The notes below the pieces were generated by a model. That model worked only from the letters and a program-made list of their open reading frames with translations. It was not told the origin of the DNA and did no database searches. The translations under genes were made by a program, and so were the position numbers. A DNA stretch of 64,000 nucleotides from Pontibacter anaerobius (GTDB lineage: Bacteria; Bacteroidota; Bacteroidia; Cytophagales; Hymenobacteraceae), in the NCBI RefSeq assembly GCF_026241195.1, contig NZ_JAPFQO010000001.1, positions 372,001 through 436,000 on the forward strand, read 5' to 3'. This document shows, one piece after another, positions 16,992 to 24,594 of the stretch. Each line of letters starts with the position of its first letter. The stretch's first letter is position 1.

Positions 16992-17399
16992 ATGGCCAAA
17001 TATAACTTAACCTGGCAGGATACGGATGTGCAACTATTGGAGGCGATGCTTTTAGCATCCGGCGAAGAAGGTGGGGCGCCGCTGCACGAAATTCTGCTCA
17101 TGGCCGATGCCGTGGACGGAACCGTGCTGACGCATGCCGATGTAGAGCAGGGGCTGGAGAAGCTGATGTCGGTGGGGTATGTAGCTATCAAAAAGAACAA
17201 GCTCCTGCTCACGCCTGCCTTTCTGCAGGACTACGAAAGTATAGACGGTGCTGAGGATGAGCGTAAAGCGCTGGAGCAACTGCTGCAAACCAAAGAGCTA
17301 AAGGCCGAGAACCTCGACGAACCCAAGATCCTAATTAAGAAGTATAAACTCAAGAACCAGTATCAGGCTTACCTGGAGCAGTTTGGAGGGGAAGAATAG
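16992..17399 (+). CDS. Small soluble protein, unknown, winged-helix-like
   Basis: 135 residues from the ATG at 16992; a TTG three codons upstream is less likely. The first 80 residues have the pattern of a winged helix: several helices, then VEQGLEKLMSVGYVAIKKNKLLLTPAFLQ, like the recognition helix and wing of transcription regulators. The C-terminus is highly charged and helical. This fold assignment is inference only. Located 15 bases after the GT9 gene and convergent with serS across a shared terminator. Confidence 0.65.
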   Translation: MAKYNLTWQDTDVQLLEAMLLASGEEGGAPLHEILLMADAVDGTVLTHADVEQGLEKLMSVGYVAIKKNKLLLTPAFLQDYESIDGAEDERKALEQLLQTKELKAENLDEPKILIKKYKLKNQYQAYLEQFGGEE

Positions 17400-17416
17400 G
17401 CAATTTGCAAATTGGT

Positions 17417-17460
17417 GAAAACAGAAAAGCCGCTGACTTAATCAGCGGCTTTTCTGTTTC
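17417..17460. terminator. Shared bidirectional terminator between convergent genes
   Basis: The arms GAAAACAGAAAAGCCGCTGA and TCAGCGGCTTTTCTGTTTC enclose a 5-base loop, with A- and T-rich ends. It lies between the stop codons of the winged-helix-like gene and serS. Confidence 0.87.
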
Positions 17461-17473
17461 TGGGTAAGGATCT

Positions 17474-18748
17474 TTAAGAGATCTTCTCGAACCCTAAGTA
17501 TGGGTGCAGCACTTTCGGCATGTTGATGCCGTCCGGGGTTTGGTTATTCTCAAGTATAGCCGCTACAATGCGTGGCAGGGCCAGGGCGCTACCATTCAAC
17601 GTATGCAGCAGTTGCGTTTTGCCCGACTCGGTTTTGTAGCGTAGCTTCAGGCGGTTGGCTTGGTAGGTCTCAAAGTTAGAGGCAGAGCTAACCTCCAGCC
17701 AGCGGCCCTGGGCAGCAGAGTATACTTCCATGTCGTAGGTTAGGGCAGAGGTAAAGCCCATATCGCCGCCGCAAAGGCGCAGCACGCGGTAAGGCAGCTC
17801 CAGTTTCTGCAATAGCCCCTGTATATAGCTGCTCATCTCCTCCAGCGCCTCGTAAGATTTCTCCGGCAGCGTAATCTGCACAATCTCCACTTTATCGAAC
17901 TGGTGCAGGCGGTTCAGGCCGCGCACATCGGCACCCCATGAGCCGGCCTCGCGGCGGAAGCAAGGTGTATGGCCAGTATTTTTGATCGGCAATTGCTCCA
18001 CCGGAACAATCTCATCGCGGTACATGTTTGTAATAGGAACCTCCGCTGTAGGGATCAGGTACAGGTTATCTGCCGTGGCATGATACATCTGTCCATCCTT
18101 ATCGGGCAACTGGCCCGTGCCGTAGCCAGAGGCCTCGTTTACCACAATCGGTGGCTGCACCTCCATGTATCCGGCCTTCATGGCCTCGTCTAAAAAGAAG
18201 TTAATGAGCGCGCGCTGCAAACGGGCACCCTGCTTCTTGTAAAACGGGAAACCGGCTCCGGATACCTTGTTGCCCAGCTCAAAATCTATGATGTCGTATT
18301 TCTGGATAAGCTCCCAATGTGGTTGCGCGCCTTCGTGCAGCTGCGGAATTTCACCGTGCTCCAGCACCACCTCGTTGTCTTCGGCGCTTTTGCCAAACGG
18401 TACGCTCTCGTGCGGCAGGTTAGGCAGCTTGTAGAGGGCTTTCTGGATTTCGTCTTCTATGGAGGAGAGCTGCTCAGCTAAGGATTTGGTCTGCTGCTTC
18501 AGTTCGGTGGTTTCGGCTTTGGCGGCTTCGGCCTTCTCGCGCTCTCCGTTCTTCATCAGCATGCCGATCTCCTTGGAGATGGCATTGGCGCGGCTCTGCA
18601 GCGAGTCGTGCTCGTTCTGGACCTGGCGACGCTTCTGGTCGAGCTCCAGTAGAGCGGCAACTTCATCGGCCGCGTTTTTGTAGTTTTTCTTGTTCAGCCC
18701 GGCAATTACCTGCTCGGTCTGCTCTCTTAAAACTGTTAGCTGTAGCAT
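17474..18748 (-). CDS. serS: Serine--tRNA ligase
   Basis: 424 residues, standard length. A long N-terminal coiled-coil arm (about 30-110, rich in E, K and A) that contacts the tRNA variable loop is followed by the class II catalytic core. Motif 2 is visible as HTPCFRREAGSWGADVRG, the TAEVPITN serine-site segment precedes it, and motif 3 lies in the C-terminal LNGSALALPRIVAAILENNQ. Reaction: ATP-dependent charging of tRNA-Ser, and of tRNA-Sec where present, in the cytoplasm. Transcribed away from rho; the 287-base gap between them must hold both promoters. Confidence 0.97.
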   Translation of the reverse strand: MLQLTVLREQTEQVIAGLNKKNYKNAADEVAALLELDQKRRQVQNEHDSLQSRANAISKEIGMLMKNGEREKAEAAKAETTELKQQTKSLAEQLSSIEDEIQKALYKLPNLPHESVPFGKSAEDNEVVLEHGEIPQLHEGAQPHWELIQKYDIIDFELGNKVSGAGFPFYKKQGARLQRALINFFLDEAMKAGYMEVQPPIVVNEASGYGTGQLPDKDGQMYHATADNLYLIPTAEVPITNMYRDEIVPVEQLPIKNTGHTPCFRREAGSWGADVRGLNRLHQFDKVEIVQITLPEKSYEALEEMSSYIQGLLQKLELPYRVLRLCGGDMGFTSALTYDMEVYSAAQGRWLEVSSASNFETYQANRLKLRYKTESGKTQLLHTLNGSALALPRIVAAILENNQTPDGINMPKVLHPYLGFEKIS

Positions 18749-19035
18749 AGTAAAGTATAATGTATAAACACAAAAATAGAGCTTTTTAACTATTTAGCGG
18801 CTTTTACGAAATCTTTTAAACAAATTTTGAAACTTTTTATCTAAAACCACCGCTAATATTTGTTAATTAAAAGGCATTGCAATAACATTGCGGTACAATT
18901 GAAGAAGGCCCTTTTTCCCGTGCCTGTCTGACTCTTTCGCAACCTATTCTATTTTCCTGATTTAAAAGAAAATCTCTCGCTTTGTTCGCTCACCGCGAAA
19001 CCTGGCAAGTTAAGTTAACTACCATACCATTATTT
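18749..19035. other. Divergent intergenic region between serS and rho
   Basis: 287 bases. It is AT-rich in its middle part (18781-18870). On the serS side a TATACTTTA sequence lies close to the start codon and contains an AAGTATA heptamer. On the rho side no exact TAnnTTTG was found. A long rho leader, as used for rho autoregulation in other bacteria, would fit the space but is not shown. Confidence 0.4.
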
Positions 19036-20760
19036 ATGTACAAAATTGAAGAATTGAAAGATAGGCTTCTTTCAGAACTCAAAGAAATTGCTGAGCACTT
19101 GGGTGTTAAAAACTTTAAGAAACTCAGCAAACAAGACCTCATTTACAAGATCCTCGATCAACAAGCCGTTACCCCCTCCGAGAAAATATCAAAAGAATAC
19201 AATCGCACCTCTCAAAGCGAATCGTCTGGTAGTGTTGCAACAGTTGAAAGTGCAGTTGCTGTAGAAGAAGAGAGAACCCCAGAAGCTCCGGTTAGAGAAA
19301 AACGCCAGCGCACACATGCAGCTGCCCGTACCGATGAAAGAACTCAGACGGCAGTGGCAACTGAGGCCCCGGCAAAAGACCACGGCGCACAGGCTGGCCG
19401 TGAGCGTGTTCGCCGCGACAACAGAGAGGAAAGCCGTACTGATAACCGCGAGAGCCGCGGCAGCGATAACAGAGGAGATAGAGAGAGCCGCAACGACAAC
19501 CGCGGAAATGATAATCGCAGTGACAACCGCGACAACCGCGATAACCGTGGCAACGACAGCAGAGAGAGCCGCAGCAACGATCGTAGTGATAACACGCGCC
19601 GTAGCAGCCAGCAGAACGCTGCCAATACAAGTAACTTTAAAGAGTTTGACGGTATTATCCTGAACGAGGGAGTGCTGGAACTGATGCAGGATGGCTATGG
19701 CTTCCTCCGTTCTACGCACTACAACTACCTGGCCTCGCCGGATGATATCTATGTTTCTCCATCGCAGATAAAGCTTTTCGGCCTTAAAACCGGAGATACT
19801 GTAAAAGGGCAAATCAGACCTCCGAAAGAAGGAGAGAAGTACTTTGCCCTGCTGAAGGTGGAAACCGTAAACGGACGCACCACAGAGGAGATCCGTGACC
19901 GTATCCCGTTCCAGCACCTGACGCCGCTTTTCCCGGAAGAGCGCCTGAAACTGACCACACGCCCAAGCCAGCTTTCAACCCGTATTCTCGATCTTTTTGC
20001 CCCTATTGGTAAAGGCCAGCGTGGTATGATCGTGGCACAGCCTAAAACTGGTAAAACAGTGTTGCTGAAGGAGATAGCAAACGCCATCACAGAGAACCAT
20101 CCGGAAGTATACCTGATGATCCTGCTGATAGACGAGCGCCCTGAAGAGGTTACGGACATGGCCCGCAGCGTAAACGCGGAGGTGATCGCCTCTACGTTCG
20201 ACGAGACTGCCGACCGCCACGTAAAGGTGTCCAGCATTGTATTGGATAAAGCCAAGCGCATGGTAGAGTGCGGCCACGATGTGGTTATTCTGTTAGACTC
20301 TATCACTCGTCTGGCCCGTGCTTACAACACCGTAGTTCCTTCGTCTGGCAAGATCCTGTCGGGTGGTGTGGATGCAAACGCACTGCACAAGCCGAAGCGC
20401 TTCTTCGGTGCTGCCCGTAACGTAGAGAACGGCGGCTCCCTGACCATCATCGCCACTGCCCTGATCGATACAGGCTCAAAGATGGACGAGGTAATCTTCG
20501 AAGAATTTAAAGGTACCGGTAACATGGAACTGCAACTGGACCGCAAGCTGGCCAACAGACGCGTGTACCCGGCTATCGACGTTCCGGCTTCCGGCACCCG
20601 CCGCGAGGATCTGCTGATGGACAGAGACGAGCTGAACCGTATCTGGATCCTGCGCAAGTTCATGTCGGATATGAATTCGATCGAGGCCATGGAGTTCCTG
20701 AAAGAGCGTATGAAGGGCACCAAGAGCAACGAGGAGTTCCTGATCTCGATGAACGGATAA
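19036..20760 (+). CDS. rho: Transcription termination factor Rho with disordered Arg/Asp/Asn-rich insert
   Basis: 574 residues from the ATG at 19036; the frame is open further upstream but lacks family similarity. Order: Rho N-terminal helical domain (about 1-45, [22 protein letters not shown]), a low-complexity insert (about 126-193) made almost only of R, D, N, S, E and G, an OB-fold RNA-binding domain (about 200-265), and the hexameric ATPase. Walker A PKTGKT lies at 336-341, and Walker B lies in the [13 protein letters not shown] segment. Role: RNA-dependent ATP-driven transcript release. Ends in a good intrinsic terminator. Confidence 0.96.
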   Translation: MYKIEELKDRLLSELKEIAEHLGVKNFKKLSKQDLIYKILDQQAVTPSEKISKEYNRTSQSESSGSVATVESAVAVEEERTPEAPVREKRQRTHAAARTDERTQTAVATEAPAKDHGAQAGRERVRRDNREESRTDNRESRGSDNRGDRESRNDNRGNDNRSDNRDNRDNRGNDSRESRSNDRSDNTRRSSQQNAANTSNFKEFDGIILNEGVLELMQDGYGFLRSTHYNYLASPDDIYVSPSQIKLFGLKTGDTVKGQIRPPKEGEKYFALLKVETVNGRTTEEIRDRIPFQHLTPLFPEERLKLTTRPSQLSTRILDLFAPIGKGQRGMIVAQPKTGKTVLLKEIANAITENHPEVYLMILLIDERPEEVTDMARSVNAEVIASTFDETADRHVKVSSIVLDKAKRMVECGHDVVILLDSITRLARAYNTVVPSSGKILSGGVDANALHKPKRFFGAARNVENGGSLTIIATALIDTGSKMDEVIFEEFKGTGNMELQLDRKLANRRVYPAIDVPASGTRREDLLMDRDELNRIWILRKFMSDMNSIEAMEFLKERMKGTKSNEEFLISMNG

Positions 20761-20788
20761 GAATAGGAGTTAACTTAACTTATACTTG

Positions 20789-20818
20789 CAGCCTGCCAGA
20801 CGTTTGTTTGGCAGGCTG
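20789..20818 (+). terminator. Intrinsic terminator after rho
   Basis: CAGCCTGCCA and TGGCAGGCTG form a perfect 10-base stem with a 10-base loop, followed by TTTTGTTTTT. A TATACTT heptamer lies on each side (20781 and near 20828). Confidence 0.85.
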
Positions 20819-20859
20819 TTTTGTTTTTATACTTGCTTACCTGGCGCAAACGTCCTGCT

Positions 20860-20911
20860 GTTCCGGACATCCCTGTCCGGAACCTCTCTGCTGCGGATTT
20901 CCTAATCCGCA
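20860..20911. repeat. Pair of REP-like hairpins with 4-base loops
   Basis: GTTCCGGACA-TCCC-TGTCCGGAAC (20860-20883) and TGCGGATT-TCCT-AATCCGCA (20892-20911). Both stems are perfect and the loops match TCCY. Two TATACTT heptamers follow within 35 bases. Confidence 0.65.
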
Positions 20912-20965
20912 TACTTATACTTCTCAGTTTATACTTCCCTAGCCGCTGCTACCTTAAACATGAAC

Positions 20966-21312
20966 TAAGCTATCCTTTCTTTCAGCAGTTCATCATCAGT
21001 CTTGCATAACTAAAGTTGCACCTCCCGCCTTGGCTCCCTCCAGCCCGGGAGGGCTCGTCTTCCCGCATCGCGCTGGGAGCTTTTCTTTGCTCGCTATCGC
21101 TTTGCAATCCCTTCGGGACCGAAAAACTCCAAAGGCGCTCAACGGAAAGACTGGGAACAGATTCGATAGCTGCTGCCTTTGCTATGAAAAGAGGTCTAAG
21201 TCCCCCTTCGAAGGGGGCAGGGGGATGTAATCGCATGCTGAAAATTCCACTCCTCTGGACTAGCCAAAACGAGAGTTTTGAGTTAGCGAGCGTAGCTCTA
21301 GGGGTGGGTTAA
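20966..21312 (+). repeat. Modular intergenic repeat, copy B
   Basis: Most of the 780-base gap between rho and the next gene. Ordered blocks shared with the other copies: a CAGTCTTGCATAAC-like lead, GGCTCCCTCCAGCCCGGGAG with GGGCTCGTC, GCATCGCGCTGGGAGC, AAGGCGCTCAACGGAAAG with ACTGGGAACAG, and the hairpin CCCCCTTCGAAGGGGG with AGGGGGATG. A last block GTTAGCGAGCGTAGCTC and GGGGTGGGTTAA (to 21312) recurs near 48.77 kb. After it, 21313-21542 shows nothing I can identify. Confidence 0.75.
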
Positions 21313-21542
21313 TCGTTCCTTAACTCCTAACAAGTGGGATGACAAGCATCTGCTGGGAAATCCTGTCTATCCACTAATCCTGAAAATCCTGATTCAGAAC
21401 CTCTCCTTGGCTACAAAGATTACAATTGAGACAGAGCAGTTACTTTCTAATTAGGGAGTGACAACCGTGTTTTAGATAGCAAAAGATATTACTGATGTGG
21501 CCAAATCCTTTCCTTTATCCTGAAGCAGTTCTTCTTTCCGGG

Positions 21543-22016
21543 TTACCACCAAAAACTATACTCCGGCCTTAACAGGAGGTAAAAAGTATAGGTGGTTACA
21601 AAGCCGTAGACGATGTGGGCAAAGATGAGGGTGGTGAGGTATGTTTTTAAGGTGATGAGCGGCGGGCGGGGGTGTAGCATAAAAAAGAAATACCAGATCA
21701 TCATGGCAACCAAACCATGAGCCAGGCCAAAAAGCAGTCCCCACGAGGCAGTTGCCAGCCCCACCCCGGAATTCCACAAAGCTAGGTAGATAACGGCGAA
21801 AAAGACTCCTGCAGCGTACTGGGCAAGCGTGCCTGCTACCTTGGTACCGGTAAGCTCCGAAAGGTTTCCGTCGGGGTGGGTGCGGTTCAGAAGCATGGTG
21901 CCGAGGATACGAACCACTTTCATCACGCGGTGTGTAACAAAGGAGAGCAAGTACAAAAAAGCAGTCATGGCGGCGGTGCCAGCTATACCCGCCACTACAG
22001 CATCTAGAAACTTCAT
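21543..22016 (-). CDS. Membrane protein, unknown
   Basis: 157 residues with about four hydrophobic helices: AVVAGIAGTAAMTAFLYLLSF, QYAAGVFFAVIYLALW, SWGLLFGLAHGLVAMMIWYFFFML and YLTTLIFAHIVYGFVTTYTFYLLL. Histidines sit within or near the helices (FGLAHG, FAHIVYG). A DUF-type small membrane family is likely, but I do not recognise it. It lies 41 bases downstream of the UbiA-type gene on the same strand, so a lipid- or quinone-related role is conceivable, without evidence. Confidence 0.7.
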   Translation of the reverse strand: MKFLDAVVAGIAGTAAMTAFLYLLSFVTHRVMKVVRILGTMLLNRTHPDGNLSELTGTKVAGTLAQYAAGVFFAVIYLALWNSGVGLATASWGLLFGLAHGLVAMMIWYFFFMLHPRPPLITLKTYLTTLIFAHIVYGFVTTYTFYLLLRPEYSFWW

Positions 22017-22057
22017 GGGCTTAGAGTTTGTCGCTATACGCTATTACGGATGCAAGT

Positions 22058-22942
22058 TTAACTTGGCCATATCCTTGCCACCATCATCAATACAAAAGCA
22101 GCACTGATGCACAGCGAAGAGATTTTGTTCATTTGCATGGTGTTCTCAAAATTCACCTCGCGCCTATCTTTCTGCGCACGCACCACCCAGCCGGTAAAGA
22201 AGTATAAAACCGGTGCCGTGCAGAGCAGGAAGATGAAAATATTACGCACCTGCCCTGTGCTAAAGTATAACCAAAGCAACAACGCCGTGCCCGCCAGCAA
22301 ACTGACTGCTGCAAACAGGTAAGTACCCTTTACACCTAAAATCAGGCTCAGGGTGCGGTCGCCGCGACGGCTGTCTTCAGCGTGCTGGTAAATTTGGGTA
22401 AGGGGGTAGGAGCCGCAGAGAAACAGGGTACTTACCAGGGCAAACCAACTATTTGGCTGTTGCAGCACCTCTTGTAGTTTCAGGCCAACGCCTGCCTGCA
22501 CCATCACATACGTAAACGCCCCCTGGAAAAAAGTTACCACAAACGTACTCAGGACAGGGTATTTTTTAAGGCGGATGCCTTCGTAACTATAAGCCTTGGA
22601 GATAAGAAGGTACAGCGCTACGAAAACGGCAAAAAGAGGCGAAAGCAACAAGCTAAAAAGTATGGCCAATATATCAAACAGCAGTACCAGGTGCATGAGC
22701 TGCCGGTTCGGTTTTGGGGGATTCTTTAGCCCGCCAATGCTACCCTCGTCGCGGTCGTAGTAGGAGTTGTAGCCGTTGCTGGCCGGGTACACCAAAATAT
22801 GCAGCACCAGGAACACCGCCACCGCCCTCCATACATTCACCTGCGGCAAGGTGCTCAGGGCAAACCAGAAGATTGGCATCAGGTACACCGAAAACGGAAT
22901 GCGCATCAGGGTAAGGGCAGTGCTGTACTTGGCTGTGTTCAA
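22058..22942 (-). CDS. UbiA family prenyltransferase
   Basis: 294 residues with about eight membrane helices. The aspartate-rich prenyl-diphosphate site is visible as NGYNSYYDRDEGSIGG (56-71), the UbiA N-x-x-x-D pattern. A second acidic motif normally lies in the C-terminal half; YQHAEDSRRGDRTLSLILG fits. Family role: transfer of a polyprenyl chain to an aromatic acceptor in the membrane, for menaquinone, heme A or related lipids. The acceptor cannot be assigned, because no menaquinone genes are near. The preceding methyltransferase gene ends 20 bases upstream on the same strand. Confidence 0.88.
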   Translation of the reverse strand: MNTAKYSTALTLMRIPFSVYLMPIFWFALSTLPQVNVWRAVAVFLVLHILVYPASNGYNSYYDRDEGSIGGLKNPPKPNRQLMHLVLLFDILAILFSLLLSPLFAVFVALYLLISKAYSYEGIRLKKYPVLSTFVVTFFQGAFTYVMVQAGVGLKLQEVLQQPNSWFALVSTLFLCGSYPLTQIYQHAEDSRRGDRTLSLILGVKGTYLFAAVSLLAGTALLLWLYFSTGQVRNIFIFLLCTAPVLYFFTGWVVRAQKDRREVNFENTMQMNKISSLCISAAFVLMMVARIWPS

Positions 22943-22962
22943 TGGCTATGGGTTAAAGATTT

Positions 22963-23841
22963 TTAAGGACTCTCAGGCTTCTCTACTTTTATACTTTCTA
23001 CTTCCTCCGGATACCCGAGCAGGTAGATAACATCTTTACCAGGGCCGGTACCTGTGCGGCCGGAGCGCCAGGTATAATTTGGCGCACGAATCTCTGAGGC
23101 CATCCGCTCTAGTTGCTCGGGGGTATACATGCGCAGCAGCGAAACTGTGCCGTCCCAGAGAATGCCCAGTGGAATAAGCGGTATAATGTACGTAAAAAAG
23201 AGCCTGCTGAGCCTGAAAGGACGGACGAATGGCGTCACCACAAGTATGATAACCGGGAAGAACAGCCAGAGCAGCAGCAGCTCGAGCCAGCTTTTCTTCG
23301 CCCCTTCAAAAATACCGATGGCAGCGCACTTGTCGGCGGCGTCCTGAAGTATGGCTTTGGCCAGGTGTGGCGGGAAATGGTGGAAGGAGGAGAAGATGGT
23401 GCGCACGCCTTTTACACTTTCGGGCGCGGCGGTGGCATCTACGGGCGTGGGTACAAAACGAATGCTGCCTCCGGAAGTATGCTGCAGGTACTCATAAGCG
23501 CCGATGTTGGGGTAAAGGTCTGAGAGGGTAATGGTCACGGGGCTTTCCGTGCGCTGGCTCAACTCCTGCTGAATGGCGGCAATGCCGCCTCCGGCACCTG
23601 AGCAAAGATCGGTGATGTGCCGCTGGCCGGTACGCTCCAGCAGCTCCTGCAGCAGTGGCGTGGCAGCCTCATAGGCGTTGAGCCGGGTGATCATGAAGCG
23701 CAGGAAATCCAGCATACCCTGCCGGATAACATGTGGGAACCAGCGCTGGTCTTCGAATTCGAAAAGTTGGAGGCGGATGTTCAAAGGGCTGCTTTTTGCT
23801 GAAGTACTCTGCAGCAGCGCTAAAGGTTTCCGGAGGGGCAA
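22963..23841 (-). CDS. SAM-dependent methyltransferase-like protein with C-terminal membrane segment
   Basis: 292 residues. ITDLCSGAGGGIAAIQQEL (about 75-93) is a methyltransferase motif I with its glycine loop, and ITLSDLYPN further on fits motif II. Unlike typical soluble enzymes it has a hydrophobic hairpin (LELLLLWLFFPVIILVVTPFV and LFFTYIIPLIPLGIL), which suggests membrane attachment. It is upstream of and close to the UbiA-type gene, so methylation of a prenylated lipid product is a reasonable inference, not shown. Confidence 0.8.
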   Translation of the reverse strand: MPLRKPLALLQSTSAKSSPLNIRLQLFEFEDQRWFPHVIRQGMLDFLRFMITRLNAYEAATPLLQELLERTGQRHITDLCSGAGGGIAAIQQELSQRTESPVTITLSDLYPNIGAYEYLQHTSGGSIRFVPTPVDATAAPESVKGVRTIFSSFHHFPPHLAKAILQDAADKCAAIGIFEGAKKSWLELLLLWLFFPVIILVVTPFVRPFRLSRLFFTYIIPLIPLGILWDGTVSLLRMYTPEQLERMASEIRAPNYTWRSGRTGTGPGKDVIYLLGYPEEVESIKVEKPESP

Positions 23842-23898
23842 AAGTATGGGTGCAAGTATAAACGCGGCCGGTTTATACTTGCGCCAAAGTATTAGTAC

Positions 23899-24402
23899 TT
23901 AAAACAGGCCCTGTTCACTGGCACCCACCCGCAGGCCATCGCCGGTGTTGCTGAAGAACTGCCAGTACTCCGCCACCGGCTTTTCGGGCTCGGGCAAGAC
24001 GGAAAGCGTGGAGCCGTCACTGAAGTATAGCAGAAGGCCAAAATCATCCTGCTGCTCGGCGCGCTCCACCACCAGGTTCGGGTTATCGTTCACCAGTTCC
24101 ATTAGGCGCTGGTCCAGCATGCTGGAGCCGGGCTTCTTCCAGTCCCATACCGGGGTTGGGAGGCCCGCCTCACGCTTACGGATGTACATCTCGCTTTGCT
24201 TTATCAGGCCGCCGTCGGCCAGCTGCAGTTCCCAGGGGCAGTTCACGGCCAGGGTAATTTCTCCCACATCCAGCACCAGGCCCTGCGGCGTGGTGTAATG
24301 CGTGTGGCCAAAATGGAAATACTGTACGGCTTCGTTACGGGTGGTTTTGTTGAGCGGGAGCCCGATGATCCTGTTAAAAGCCTGCTGTAGTGTATCTTGC
24401 AT
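23899..24402 (-). CDS. Hypothetical soluble protein
   Basis: 167 residues, no signal peptide, no membrane segment. The pattern is mixed alpha/beta (FHFGHTHYTTPQGLVLDVGEITLAVNCPWEL) with many acidic residues near the C-terminus. No family recognised. It is transcribed divergently from PBP1A. The gap between them contains the PBP1A promoter element. Confidence 0.7.
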   Translation of the reverse strand: MQDTLQQAFNRIIGLPLNKTTRNEAVQYFHFGHTHYTTPQGLVLDVGEITLAVNCPWELQLADGGLIKQSEMYIRKREAGLPTPVWDWKKPGSSMLDQRLMELVNDNPNLVVERAEQQDDFGLLLYFSDGSTLSVLPEPEKPVAEYWQFFSNTGDGLRVGASEQGLF

Positions 24403-24526
24403 TTTTTTGAAATTCTAAGGAGCGTCTTCTGGAACAAATATAGCCAGCACACGTCAAAGTATAGTCGTTTTGGTAGTATTTACAAAGTAATATAGGATGT
24501 ACTTCTTGGAAGTTGTGTACAAAAAG

Positions 24527-24534
24527 TATCTTTG
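24527..24534 (+). promoter_or_regulatory. Promoter of the PBP1A gene
   Basis: TATCTTTG is an exact TAnnTTTG -7 element. A TTG at 24506-24508 lies 18 bases upstream and can serve as the -33 part. The start codon ATG is 60 bases downstream. Confidence 0.6.
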
Positions 24535-24594
24535 TGATCGTTTTGTTTGAAGTGCGATAGGGAATTTAAAGAAAACAGCCGCTGTTTGCTAAAG

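Noticed and set aside
18749..19035. A tRNA or small RNA gene in the serS-rho gap
   Set aside because: No cloverleaf-like arm pattern or terminator was found there.
21016..21312. Short open frames in the modular repeat copies
   Set aside because: Frames differ between copies and are broken by small indels; the shared parts are hairpins and spacers, so they are read as non-coding.
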